From assembly GCF_016802725.1 (NCBI RefSeq), contig NC_052664.1, forward strand, positions 31,699,275-31,763,274: a stretch of 64,000 nt of DNA, read 5' to 3'. Position 1 is the stretch's first letter. Every line of letters begins with the position of its first letter. Both the position numbers and the translations under genes were made by a program. This document shows positions 1 through 12,604 of the stretch, piece after piece. The DNA is from Solenopsis invicta (lineage: Eukaryota > Arthropoda > Insecta > Hymenoptera > Formicidae). Under the pieces are notes generated by a model, which saw nothing but the letters and a program-made list of their open reading frames with translations, was not told the origin of the DNA and searched no databases.

Positions 1-563
1 TTTATAGCTCAAATTGATTTTTATTGTTATGGCTATAGCAGTATTTCTACATATAATTTATTTTATATTTTAAATTTTTGCTTTAAACAAATTATAACGT
101 TACTAAAAATTAATTATAAAAAATAGTTATAAAAATTGCATTAGGTACTTACAATATAGCTAATATTAGATAGACAAATATAAGTGTATAACCGAATAAG
201 GTAATAGGCTTATATAAACTTGATACTGATGTTGCTGAAAATTAGGTATCATAGATTTTCTTGATTTTATTTATGATGTTGGGGACAAGGCATACAGATT
301 TTATACAAATGTGTACATCTTTGCTCTTATTTTTTAGAATATATATTTCTAGTTTATATAATTTGTTAATGAGAAGTATACATAATTAAAATAATAAAAT
401 CATATGACATATATTCTTTATAACTTTTCAAATCTATCTATGAGCTTATGTATGCCTTACCCTACTTAAATTAATATGGCTTTATCCTGAGATATACTTT
501 TTTTTCTCATTATCAATTTCTTCAAACTTCACAATTAAAAAAATGATTTAATTATATCGGCAG

Positions 564-590
564 CGCTGCAGCCAGTAGCCATAATGCAAG
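564..590 (+). CDS. shi: Candidate 27-nt cassette exon just before the dynamin PH exon
   Basis: This 27-nt block sits between a CAG acceptor and a GTAAGA donor. The PH exon at 2020 needs two bases from its upstream partner. With that phase the block reads AAASSHNAS with no stop and keeps frame, because 27 is a multiple of 3. If the upstream exon ends in AA, inclusion and skipping both leave Asn at the junction, as in the dynamin FIGFAN-AQ boundary. The upstream exon is outside the window, so this is inference. The sequence from 1 to 563 otherwise looks like AT-rich intron. Confidence 0.45.
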
Positions 591-1719
591 GTAAGAATAT
601 TAAAGTACATTTCAACAAAAATTTACACTACATTTTTATCCCTCTCCATTTTCACGCTCTTTCTTTCTGATGCTTATCCTTCTTTCGATATTTTATTGCT
701 TCCTTTTTGAATTAAAACACTAATGTACTATGAGCTAAACTTTTAGTAGGTTGTAGCTTGATATTTTGTGTTTATTAATATTCCGAAAATTTATAAAAAT
801 AAGCAAAGTATATACATATATGTATATATACATATATGTATATTAGTCATTTTTCTTATTTTTTCCTATAATTTAAATTGATTTAAATATTAATTTGAAT
901 ATTAATTTAATCACTGATTTTAAATGCTACAATTAGCATTTAAAACAAAGAACTTATACAGTTTATAATATACATATGATGGAAAATTCTTAATTGATTT
1001 TTTAACTTTAAATTCATCAGTTTTTTCTCTTTTTGAACTGGATTTAAGAAAATTATTTCACTATAATTTAAACTTACTGATTTCGGTACATGACTGAAAA
1101 TTCTGCATAATATTAAAATCATGGGATGCAGCACGTTGTTCTTATAATTAATCTCATATTTTTAATTTTTTATATTAGTCTATTTCTATTTTAATTTTTT
1201 TTTTGTAAATTATAAGAGTTCGCTTTATTTTAAATTAAAATAACAATTTCTCATTTCTAAGTTATGCCAGAAAATTAAAATTCGTAAATGAAAATATTTA
1301 TTAAAATCACCTGCATTTATTAGATATTCATAAAATTTTTAGACTGTAATTCATACAGCAACATCACACATATAATCTATTTTTTAATGGATGTAATGTG
1401 CGCTTATGCAATCAATTTTTCATAATCGCTTTTGCATCATAATATCGAAAATTGTTGCAGTGTTTAAATAATATCTACACTGTACATACATTTATGATAC
1501 GCTAGTGTGGTTTACGTGGCTATGCAGCAAATATGCGCTTAGAAAATGTTGAAATTATATGAAGCATAAAATGCATGAAGCAATATGGCAATACATACAC
1601 AATAATTCTGATGTATATTATGTTAATTCTAAGGTAAAGACTTTTTAATGGACTTTTTCAAAATAGATGTGTAAATATACGTTGAATTGTAGGTAAAGGC
1701 ATAAAGTACTGTCCATATT

Positions 1720-1724
<5 letters not shown>

Positions 1725-1767
<43 letters not shown>
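1725..1767. repeat. (TA)n microsatellite in dynamin intron
   Basis: About 21 uninterrupted TA units inside the intron before the PH exon. The open frame across it is only a translation of the repeat. Confidence 0.95.
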
Positions 1768-1770
<3 letters not shown>

Positions 1771-2019
1771 ATTCTTCGTGTAAAACAAAAATATCGAATT
1801 TATGTAATAATACATACGTATAATCGAAAATTTGAGCTGTTTTGTTATAAGCAAATGTTAATTTAATTTCTTTTTACGATATAGTACATTTGTTTAAAAC
1901 GTGGATGCTAGGACTTTGCTGGTTTTATTTATAACTGACTAATGTAAATTTTAATGGCAACAATCTTTGAATATATGAAATCTTTTATTTTTCATTATAC
2001 ACTATTGTTTATGTTACAG

Positions 2020-5000
2020 TGCACAGCAATCCTCGGAGAACTCCGTTAAGTCTGGACGGCATACACTAGGCAATCAAGTAATTCGTAAAGGTTACATGTG
2101 TATACATAATCTTGGTATTATGAAGGGCGGTTCGAGAGATTACTGGTTTGTTTTAACATCAGAGAGTATCTCCTGGTTCAAGGATGAAGAAGTAAATATT
2201 GCTCATAATTATTGTTCTAATTCTCTATTCATTTGAATTGAATATTAAAAATCGTAACATTTTATATCAAAAAGAATATTCAAGTACAATGTCTAATCCG
2301 CTATATTTTTATGTATAAAGGAACGTGAAAAGAAGTACATGTTGCCATTGGATGGGCTGAAATTGCGTGATCTAGAACAAGGTTTCATGTCGCGTCGTCA
2401 TCTATTTGCGTTATTCAATCCTGAAGGAAGAAACGTTTATAAGGATTATAAACAATTGGAGTTAAGTTGTGAAACGCAAGATGATGTTGACTCCTGGAAG
2501 GCGTCATTCCTGAGGGCTGGTGTATATCCCGAAAAATCAACAGAGCAAACAAATGGTGAAGAGGTGAGTTCATTATTGATTAACACATGATTAGATAATT
2601 ACGTGTATGTCTTCATAAAAGAAACAGACTATCTACGTTTAGCAGAAAAAGCAGCTTTGCAACTATTATAAGATTTTTTCAATGTGATTGGTTCTTGTTC
2701 TTACTTCCTGCCGAATCGAAATGTATAAATCAATTATATTAAAGAATTTTACAATTATAATTGCAAAGCTACTTTTTCTGCTGAATGCAGTCATTTATAT
2801 CAGTTTATTTATCAAAGATTTTAATTAGTTTTACAATTTTTATATATTTCTAAGATGAAAAAAAGAATCTCTGATTTGCTTTTTGAGTTAATATATTTGA
2901 GTTATTATATTTATTTGAATCCATTTTAATTTATTTTAGGATAAGCAGAGGGTGAGTTAATTAAAAAATAAAAGATTTTGTTGATTTTTAATTCTTTAAC
3001 TGTGTGGTGACCTGAATTATTGTTAAGAGTTATATTGCAACTAACAAAAAGAATTATTTTTAAAAAATAGGTTTGATTTTATTTTCATGATTCCCAATTA
3101 GGATTAGAATTAGAATTAAAATATATATGCAGAATTAGTAAAAGAAAATGGCCTATACTGGCACACTATTTTGTTTTTGGATAATATTTTTTTTTTTAAG
3201 AACTTTTAATTAAAAATAAGACTTGAAAAACATAAATACAAACTAAGAAGTGTCTTCTATCGGATGGTATAGCAGGTTTTTATAATACTATTTTATATTT
3301 TGTAATAATTTAAATAATTGAATGTTTTTGCAACATAATTCAAAAAGAGTGTCTTAGAAATTGAGCCTCAAAATTGGCACCCTTAACAGTAACAGCAAAA
3401 TTCATACATGACTCCGTAGAGAAAGAGTTAATTATACAACAAATTGATAAACTAAGTAATAAAATATATTTGTTTATTCAACAATAAAGTTTATGAAATT
3501 AAAAAGCTAGAATTGAATTCTCCCATACATTTTTTTTTTACATTTTATTAGTAGATTTACCGCATCCGGTACTGTTTTTTCTACCTGAGTTATTAAAGAA
3601 AATATGAAAAAATTCATGAAACATCTGTCAATATTGTAGTTGAAGATTTCGTAGTTATTTTCTATTTTCATAGAGAAGTGATTTGCTTTATGCTGAAGCA
3701 ATTTTATGTTTCAAACCATTACAAAGAAAATGTGAAAGGGAAAAATATAAATCAAAGTTTTAGGAAGCTACAAACATGTAAAATAATAATCTTTATTATA
3801 CTCTATGGTATTATCAATATCTTATATTCACTATTATTTCAACTATGAAATTTGCAAGAGAAAATCGCAAATATTATTTTTGTTTTTCAATTTGTTTTTA
3901 ACAGATTTTATATAGAAAAAAAGAAATTATGTTCTGTATATAAATTATGTTTTACGTAACTAATGTTTTTATTTCTTTAATTATTTAAGTAGATCATGTT
4001 TTTATCATTGTATTAATATAATACAGTGTTTAATTTCCGAGAAATACGGGGATGCCGATTTAAAAAGAGTAAGCCAATATTGACGACTTTCTTTTATTAA
4101 ATTTTGCAAAATTTTATGTGCAATTATATAGGTCATCAGATTATTCGTGATATTATTTTACGCGTGAATATTTTATATGAATACAATTTCTATTGCTCTT
4201 TGATATTGTTAACTATACTTGAGACATTTATGCAGAGTGCGTGGGTTTTTATATCTATAACAATTTCTAAAATAAAAACTAACATCTTGTATTGAGCATA
4301 ATAGAATCATTTTCTTTTTGTCTCTTATTTGAATCAACTAAAAAGGAAGGATATGAGGTTGGTACAATCGTGTTTTCAATTACAAAACGCACGACACTTA
4401 ACATAAGCACGGACACCTGTTCAACCCAAGTACACTACTGCAGAAAATTCCAACACATAGAATATGTTATTCTATATTTTGATTATATTTCTATATTTGG
4501 TCAATACTCGTATTAGTTTAATGTCTTGTTACTGTTATCTGATATATTGCCTTCTTAGTTATTGAACTGTTTAAAAACGTTTTAATTGCCAATATAGGAA
4601 ATGATATATAGAATTTAAAGAATATTGTTCTTGTTTCTTTAGGGTGGAACAGAAGGTCAATCATCGATGGATCCTCAATTGGAGCGTCAGGTGGAAACTA
4701 TCAGAAACTTAGTAGATTCTTATATGAAGATCGTTACGAAAACTACCCGCGATCTAGTTCCCAAAACAATTATGATGCTTATTATTAACAACGCTAAGGA
4801 TTTCATTAACGGAGAACTGTTGGCACATCTTTACGCAAGCGGCGATCAGGTAAAACATTACTTTTGCAGTATGTAATGTATTTATATGACTGTCGCAAAA
4901 TCAATTTTTAAAGATTTTATAGATTGATCTTTTTCGCTATTTCCTAGTCAACCAACGATGAAATAAATACTCCGACGATATTCAATGATCCAATATAATC

Positions 5001-7917
5001 ATAAGTGTATCTTACTATTTCTTTTCTTTCATCCTTTTCCGTATTTATCATTTTTTAATACAATAAATTAAATTCAACTCTTAAATATATTAAATTTTTA
5101 AATAGAGCATATTGTTGCATTTATGTATTTGATTTTTTCTATTTATATCTTTATATATTTAAAATTTACGATGTGTTCGTGCATTTACAGGCTTCGATGA
5201 TGGAAGAATCTCCAGAAGAGGCACAGAAACGAGAAGAGATGTTACGCATGTATCACGCGTGCAAAGAGGCTCTTCGTATCATTGGAGATGTCTCGATGGC
5301 TACGGTTTCAACCCCAGTACCACCGCCCGTGAAGAACGATTGGTTGGTGTCCGGCGAAAATCCAAGGTAACCCTTATGTTATTCTTAAAATGGTCTATCG
5401 CGCATTTTACTAATTTATCATCCTTACATTTTGTACCGTGCTTTGCCATACATTTGAACACCGTTGAAACAGTCTTGGGTAAGATTTTTTACACTCTTGA
5501 TATATATTTATTTTTTTCTCAACACTTAGACTGTATTATGAAAAAGAACACTTGATCATTTTGTTATACAGAACACCATGTTCATATTATGCATGCTTTT
5601 TCAATTAGTAGACTTTCATGAGTAATGATATTTTTTATGTAAAAGTATCGAGCTAAATTAAAATATATTGTTAGAACTTAATTAATTTAGTCAGTATTTT
5701 ATATTTGATGTCAACTAATTTATTATTTATATCTTCGAGGAAATATTAAAGAATTATATAAATTATTATATACTTAAACAAAGAGAGATTTTATACAATA
5801 ATCTTTTTTGATGTATATTGATTGTAACTTCTTTTGTTCAACGTCAATGAGAGAACACGTTGATGCGCTAAAAAAATGCAGAAATCGATTGTAGGCCGAT
5901 TATATCTAAACGTATTATACGTTTTAGATTATCGCCACCATCTCCTGGTGGTCCAAGACGCGGAGTGACACAGCCACCACCTATTTCTAGCTCACGAGCA
6001 CCACCACCAGTACCTGCAAGTGGCCGGCCAGCACCAGCCATTCCTAATAGACCTGGTCCAGGTGGACCACCACCAACGCGAGCTAACCCTGGCCTACCTC
6101 CACCTATGATACCATCGTGAGTACAATATACTTTATATAGAACTTAAAACTCTACGAAAATTTCACTTATTAACATCGCAGAGGAAATCTCAAATCGTAT
6201 ATCGCGTGTTTATCATACCGTCGATCGCAATTCTTACGTTAAGCTAATTTGCGCACGTCGAATTTTAAGTCGCACAATAACGTTCCTCGCTGATTGTGTG
6301 TTCGAAATATAATGATACAATAACGACGTTAAAACGGTATACACTATACAGTAGTGAACGTAAAGTTTGCAGCTTTCCCCGAGAATTTTACCTGACTATA
6401 TTAAACAGTAGCTTTTGTGATTGGGGCTTTTGGGTGCTAACTTCACTTTCTATTGCAGGCGCCGACAATAAGTCTTCGCACTAACTCGCCTATTCGCTAC
6501 TAATCAATACCGTATCCGTTGCATTATAGACGGTGTATATTTTACACAAAACACACTGTTTCTCTCTAATTGTTATCGTTACTGTCTGCATACACTATGA
6601 GAGATTACGTGATCAATGTTAATTAAGTAGGAGTGTGAAAATAACACACAGAATTATTCTAATTGTATAAGTCCTGCACCTTTTTTGTGTTTATGGGATC
6701 TAATTGAGCTTCCAAATGTCGAGCAATTCCTCTAGTGCATTTCATCTACGTAACACGACAACGACGTATTTTTTAAGTGATTGAGGAAGAATTAGAGTAA
6801 TTGTATTATTGATATTTTCTATGATATTATTTCTATTATTTACTATTTATATTGCGTGAACAGTGTAATAATTTTTTAGCCTAATTCATACATATATATA
6901 TAAATATGTTCTATGTATAATATTATTTCTGGCATGAAGATTAACACAGCCCTAACTATAATTGTATTTTAACGCCACTACTAGTGAAATCTGCAATACT
7001 AAATATTTCCAAATATCTTCTTGTTCTTAGAAAATGGAGAGATACATATATATATAATATACATAATCGAGTCACACGTATTTGATTGTAAATTACCTTG
7101 ATAAAGCTGTATATCATATACATGTATATACCGTTGAAAATATTGTCAAATAAAGGACTTTACGTTCTTATGGCAGATAGATAACCATTTATTTACTTAC
7201 TAACAGCATGACATTTCGGCAACTAAATATGAAAAATGACAGTCATCGGAATTCTGTTAGTTATCTACCAAATATTTATCATATCATTGATATATTTTGT
7301 GTAAAAACTATGATATGCCCTTTAAATGTAATTTCAAAACTTCTCAAACGCATATAACAGCACTTCTACTTTATACGTCTCTTATTGTCTAAAGTATTTT
7401 ATATGAAATCTAACAATCCGAAACTTGTCAATTACTAATTGTGGACAAATATGTCGGTGCCTGCATTACGATTTATCAAAAACAACAAAATAGCATATAT
7501 AATTGTTATGTATTTATAAATTAAAGCTAAATAGTGTGAATTTAGTCTAACAGCTTAAAGCTGCCTTTGAATATTGAACAAATATCGTATCGTTATTACA
7601 AAACATTTTTTATAAATACTGTTACAAAGCTACACGTACCATTAATGTTACTTTATCTCGGATACGCATTTTAAAAAGGCATTGTGCACGCTTTCGTACA
7701 CGAGACACGCATCATAAGTTAACATTTAGCAACGCTAAACATATGATGTATGTCCCTGAAACAAATTGCAAGAGTGAGATCAGTAGTCAAAGTTGGGTAT
7801 CCGTGGTGTATGTTTAGTCGAGGGGGTGGTCTACAGCAGAGGATAACACAAGCTGCGACACAAGCTGCGACGCAGGCCGCCGTGAACGAGCTGATGGATG
7901 CGTTCAAGATCAAGTAA
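2020..7917 (+). CDS. shi: Dynamin (shibire), 3' part: PH, GED and proline-rich tail
   Basis: Dynamin is the large GTPase that severs clathrin-coated vesicles from the plasma membrane. The GTPase and middle domains lie before this window. Exons seen: 2020-2191, 2321-2563, 4643-4849, 5191-5366, 5928-6116, then 6459-6471 or 7818-7917. All have AG/GT borders and matching phase. The first two encode the lipid-binding PH domain (GIMKGGSRDYWFVLTSES, then FMSRRHLFALFNPEGRNVYK). The next two encode the GTPase effector domain (MDPQLERQVETIRNLVDSYM). Exon 5928-6116 encodes the SH3-binding proline-rich tail (RAPPPVPASGRPAPAIPNRP). Alternative last exons give a short or a long C-terminus. Reading through the 5928-6116 donor would meet TGA at once (6118-6120). 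Identity is secure; which exons are used together cannot be read from DNA. Confidence 0.96.
2627..2792. mobile_element. Short inverted-repeat element in dynamin intron (family 1, copy a)
   Basis: A block of about 166 bp whose ends are imperfect inverted repeats. The left end contains TTTAGCAGAAAAAGCAGCTT and the right end AAGCTACTTTTTCTGCTGAA, the reverse complement with a few changes. A second copy with the same ends lies at 62674-62827, which shows it is a dispersed non-autonomous element. No coding capacity. Confidence 0.75.
2940..2951 (+). CDS. shi: Candidate 12-nt dynamin micro-exon (DKQR)
   Basis: Twelve bases, GATAAGCAGAGG, follow a T-rich tract ending TTTTAG and precede GTGAGT. The flanking exons join in phase 0, so inclusion adds Asp-Lys-Gln-Arg between the PH exon (ending NGEE) and the GED exon (starting GGTEGQ). 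Strong splice signals on both sides and frame preservation make a real micro-exon plausible. RNA reads would decide. Confidence 0.5.
4027..4068 (+). CDS. shi: Candidate 42-nt dynamin cassette exon
   Basis: Forty-two bases between ATACAG and GTAAGC read CLISEKYGDADLKR in phase 0 with no stop. They could be inserted in frame at the same PH-GED junction as the 12-nt micro-exon at 2940. The rest of the intron around it is stop-rich and AT-rich. This is an inference from splice signals and frame. Confidence 0.4.
6459..6471 (+). CDS. shi: Dynamin short-isoform last exon (ends SRRQ)
   Basis: After TATTGCAG, the first 13 bases join the TC left by exon 5928-6116 to give Ser-Arg-Arg-Gln-stop. This resembles the short PSRR-type tail I recall for Drosophila shibire. 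The sequence to about 7170 would be 3' UTR, ending near an AATAAA at 7149. Confidence 0.75.
7149..7154 (+). promoter_or_regulatory. Polyadenylation signal AATAAA, short dynamin transcript
   Basis: AATAAA in the context GTCAAATAAAGGAC, about 680 bp after the short-isoform stop. It fits the 3' end of the transcript that uses exon 6459. Confidence 0.5.
7818..7917 (+). CDS. shi: Dynamin long-isoform last exon (amphipathic tail)
   Basis: The acceptor TGTTTAG is followed by T, which completes Ser from the TC left by exon 5928-6116. The exon then encodes RGGGLQQRITQAATQAATQA and continues to the end AAVNELMDAFKIK. The repeated ITQAATQAATQAA heptad-like stretch and the ending NELMDAFKIK resemble the long C-terminus I recall for insect dynamin (NELxxAFxxxFK). 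It is 33 codons plus stop. Confidence 0.8.
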
Positions 7918-8341
7918 ATAGATATCCTCAATTTTTCCGAGCTGTACCTTTAACAACATAATGTATATGGGTATCCGTTTAAATTGCGCAGAAAGTAGAT
8001 GGTAGACTGTTCAGGGTTGAGAATGAACTAAAATTCATGTTGTCTTTGAATAGAACTATAACAAAATTCCGCAGAATATAATCACTAATTTGAGCCTGTC
8101 TCATTTCGTCTGTGTCTTTCTTTTTCTTTTGCATGGTGTTCCATAAATTTAATTAATGATTATGCTTTAGGAATTAAATCTATACACACATGTGTGTGTG
8201 TGTATGTAACATATGTGTATGCATATTTTTGTGTAGGATATAACGTGTTTCACAAAAGTATATATCTGTGTATGTGTATATATAAATATGCGCACAGATA
8301 TATATTTATGTATTTGTAAGTATAATAAATATAAATATATA

Positions 8342-8393
<52 letters not shown>

Positions 8394-11300
8394 TATGCAA
8401 TATTCTATATTACCTTCAATGTCTTAGAAGATTTAATTATGGTATTTTTTAAAATCACACTGGTTCAAAGTCGAGCAATAAAATTTTAAACTTTAACATT
8501 TTAAACTTCAGAACTGGAATCAAAGTATGACAGTCAGAAAAAATGTTATGAATTAAAAAATATATATATACATATATGTGTAAAAAACAAAATAGAGTTT
8601 AATATAGAGATTAGTGCAGTTAATCCGATTTCATTGTTATTTTCGCACTATGTAAAAGTGTGAAACCTCGTACGTAGTCTTGTTAGCGAATCTAAACAAA
8701 ATATGAATTTCCTTCTAAAATGTATTTGCATCCAGTGAATCTATCCTGGAAAGTCTACCAGAACCTGATAATGTGATCGACAGTAGCTTTGCATTGATTA
8801 TAAGGAGTATTCCATCGTTGAAGAGCGAGTTTGATATAAATATTGTGGTATTGTCGTGTCAACTGCAACCGACATGTACTCGAATTACAATATTGAAGAA
8901 AATGTCGAATGCGTCGTCGGCAGTAATGAGTTAGACGAGAAAATGTCATGCTGTTGGGAAAGTAGCTAAAACTCACGAAGTATATCCAGCTTGTTTTAAA
9001 TAAGATTCTTTAATGACAAAAAAGCATTGTACTACACGGAATGCTGTAAAATTCCTCTCTATTTCTCTCTACCTCCCATAATGTTTGTTACTTTTTTCTC
9101 TTATAGCCATTAAAAAATATATATATGCCATATATACATATATATACATAATAAGAAATAAAAGATACTTCATAATATTTACGAGATATAAACAAGAAAA
9201 AAAATGTGCTCAGACATAGGATGTGATATAGCGTAGAATGCTTCAAGGATTTTGCATGAAAATCCGAAGTCACGAAATTTCTCTTCCTTTCTCTTTCTCC
9301 TTATCCCTTCTATCTTTCCTTTTCTCTCCCTTTCCTCTCTCCTTTTCTCTTTCTGAATAGTCTAAATTAACGATATAATCGCACCTATTGATAACAAATA
9401 ATATCACATACAATGTATAATGAATGTACATCACATTTGGCAAGCGCATTAAGGAGCGATGTTGTATTTTGTATTATTTATAGTAATTTCTTCCGAAGAG
9501 AGCTCCCTGATCATGCTTGCGGTTCAACTGTATATAAGATGACTTTTTTGTAATTAGGTACTCTTGCCTATTTGCAGAGCAACGACGTGTTTCGAGATTT
9601 GTATAGTACACGTTCTTGCATAAAATATTTGTGACATTTGGAAGGATCGTATCAAATAGTATGGCACAAGTTTATAAATTTATTATATAAATTTTCTAAT
9701 ACTTTGTAAAACTTGTTGTGCTGGATTGTACTATACATGAAGCGATTTACGTACTCATTTCGAATACGTTCACGCAGTGACCTGGAAAAACTCAAAGACG
9801 GTAATCGAAGTGCAATTAAAAATAAAAGAAAATATTATTTTTTGTTACAGTAGGACGTTGAATGTCTTCTTAAATGAATGACGAATTTAGAAAAACACGG
9901 CGACGGAAGACTCGTATTTTCTGTGTCATTGCGTTGTCCGTATTCTAAACAATTGTCATTGTAACATCATGAGTTTAATAATGAACAAGAAAAAAAAGTC
10001 TATAAATTCCGTCTATAAAATTACGGATGTTAACATATCTAACTTGTATTTTCCATTGAAATTGCCAATATCAAGAAGGCCTAATATTTTTTTCACACAC
10101 ATATACACACAGCTATTTATTTCTAACTTATTTTATTTCATAATTCTGTAACCATGCGCATTATTTTGCTTCGTGTTTTAGTTACTTACATATATAAACT
10201 TTTAACTTATTCTCGAATTTATTAAAATTCATCGCTCTTTCTCTGAAGCACGTCGGATTATAATTATATGTATAATTTTGCGTATCATTACTGAGACAAG
10301 GATATTATATTCCTTGTGGTTTAAATGTAATGGTGAAGTTCCGGAATATAAATCGATGTCGCGTTTTACATTTGGCGCAGAGTGCATAAGTAACATCGAC
10401 ACGAAAGAGATTTTACGTGCAGCCACAAAATACACTATTGTAATGTTATTGTACAGTATAACTTGTATACAGAGCGTATATATACATACATTGATCCTTT
10501 GAAGCAATGTCAGAATTAAATGCGTTGATATAACAAAAGTAACGCGGTTACAAATATTAAATTAATTATTAAAATCATCGCGCTATATTATATTGTAAGA
10601 AGTATATTCGTAGGTTGGTTTAGCAACGTATTTCACACTCGATAGTCTCGTGAGAGTTTTTTCGTTTTAAAATGGTCATTTTTGCACTAGCGAATTGTTA
10701 AGGCATAACAAGAAGATAAGATTAGATAAAAACCTTTTTACAAGGTATAGATTGGGCATATCATATGCTGTGTGCACTCACCACATTGAATATTATTAAT
10801 TGAACACTAAAATGAAAAGTTAAATGAAGCATTTAGAGCTCTCTCGGTTCAATTTAGTGTGAATATTCCACCTCTTCCGATAGTGCACTATTTATATTTA
10901 TTTTCAAAAGAAAGAAAATGGGCAGAAAAATTAGATCAGACTATTGAAATTTAATGAAATCTGTGTAATGTATTAGTGTAGGATAAATATGTGTAAGCAT
11001 TATATGTTCTGTGGAATAGATCATTTGAACGATAAGAGAATCGCTTGTTCCACAATTCCGCAATTGCACTTATAGTATAATTCTTGTAATATAATGAAAA
11101 ATAATCTATTATGTATTCAAGTGCATCTGGCGACGATTTGGTGGAATATCAACCTCAAGCCTTACAACGAAGGATCTTATAATAATCGTGCTTAGTGAAT
11201 TATAAATATTTTATGATTAATTAAACAGCATATTTTGTCTTTAAAAACATTTGTTTTCTCTCTACATTATGTTATGATTTAATTGTAAAGGTATTATGAG

Positions 11301-11397
11301 GCCCGATGTTAATTGTAGATAAATTGCGCCGAGCTGATAAATACCAACTTCTGAATTGTCTATAAAAGAAAAGGAGTGTTACAACAGTGTATATATA
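7918..11397. other. Gene-free AT-rich region downstream of dynamin
   Basis: No ORF here has splice context or recognisable protein sequence. Contents: possible dynamin 3' UTR, a (TA)n run at 8345-8391, short TG/TA-rich stretches at 8180-8330, and a pyrimidine-rich tract at about 9280-9355. Confidence 0.6.
8345..8391. repeat. (TA)n microsatellite
   Basis: About 23 TA units, uninterrupted. Confidence 0.95.
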
Positions 11398-11545
11398 CAG
11401 GGTGTTCATTAATGTTTGTACCCACTTTTTACCATAGGAGCATGATTTACCGACGGATATGTATTTCTAACATATTATTATATTAGAAATAACAAATGCG
11501 TGCTCTTATAGTAAAACGTGGAGACAAACATTAATGAACACCCTG
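11398..11545. mobile_element. 148-bp TA-flanked MITE (family 2, copy a)
   Basis: Terminal inverted repeats CAGGGTGTTCATTAATG / CATTAATGAACACCCTG are flanked by TA on both sides, as for Tc1/mariner-type insertions. The interior is non-coding. A copy in opposite orientation lies at 27215-27360 and shares the interior motif CCGACGGATA / TATCCGTCGG. Confidence 0.88.
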
Positions 11546-11575
11546 TATATCTGTGTGTGTGTGTCTGTGTGTATA

Positions 11576-11578
<3 letters not shown>

Positions 11579-11622
<44 letters not shown>

Positions 11623-11662
11623 CATATACATACACATACATACATACATATATATATAAAGA
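11579..11662. repeat. Compound (TA)n / (CATA)n microsatellite
   Basis: A TA run from about 11581 passes into CATA and TACA units to about 11660. Open frames on both strands here are repeat translations. Confidence 0.9.
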
Positions 11663-12453
11663 TTGCAAAATATGCACTTTATTCGACACATTACACGCAT
11701 ATACATGCTTCCATCTAAAGCCTTATATGTCACTCTAGTTATTATGCTTATCTCATGTAAAGCTAACATCGATTAAGTATGTAATTCTATTGTATACCGC
11801 GGGCTGAGAATCTTCGGATTGTCGCGCTTATATAGCATTATGAAAAATATTTGGGAGGAATCAGAGAGAGTAATATTTCAGTCGAAAAGCGAATCGTGGG
11901 TTTGCTGTCGGCGTAGTTTTGATATTTTGAAGGGTTTGGCACACAGGAGAGTGATGAAAATTTTGAAATCTGCTGAGAAAAAGAGAAAGAGACAATAAGA
12001 TGATTTAATAAATTCACTATAAATACAAATACTTTAAATGTTTTCACTGGTATATAGACGTAGTAATTCGAAATTGCACGCCAAAGACACGCATATCTTC
12101 CCTCTATTTCTTCCGATTGTGCCAAACCCTTTGATTGTACGCGGGCAAAGTAACCCCCAATTATAAAATAGAAAGTCTTTGGTAAGCAAAACTTCGCAGC
12201 CGCGATGAGGAGCGACGGAAACCCATACAGCAAAATCACTATGTACTTCTAACTCCAGATATTGGATGGCAGATATAGTTCTTGTCGATCAAGATAAACC
12301 ATTATTGCCCTTGTTAATTTTTATATCGTATATTAATTTTTATAGTGATTTTTATTCCAAACTGCTAAATCCAACTAAGAAACCATAATTATATTCTGGG
12401 GTAAATTTCTCGAAATATCGTTAAATTACAATATTGGAGGGTTACTTGGCTAA

Positions 12454-12604
12454 GACGGCTCCCGCATGATCTGTATTATTTATGTAATATGTTGCGCTAA
12501 TAATATTGATACAGATATACTGATATCGTTATAAACGTTATATAAACGATCGATATTATTGCGCACTGTACTCTACAATAATATTGATCGTACGTAAGAG
12601 CCGC
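12454..12604. mobile_element. Possible degenerate inverted-repeat element
   Basis: Ends ACGGCTCCCGCATGATC and GATCGTACGTAAGAGCCGC are imperfect inverted repeats about 150 bp apart. Both interior halves contain AATAATATTGAT. This could be an old MITE; the match is weak. Confidence 0.35.

Noticed and set aside
11838..12239. Minus-strand 133-codon frame
   Set aside because: Longest frame of the desert, but hydrophobic AT-driven composition, an inverted repeat inside it, and no recognisable domain.
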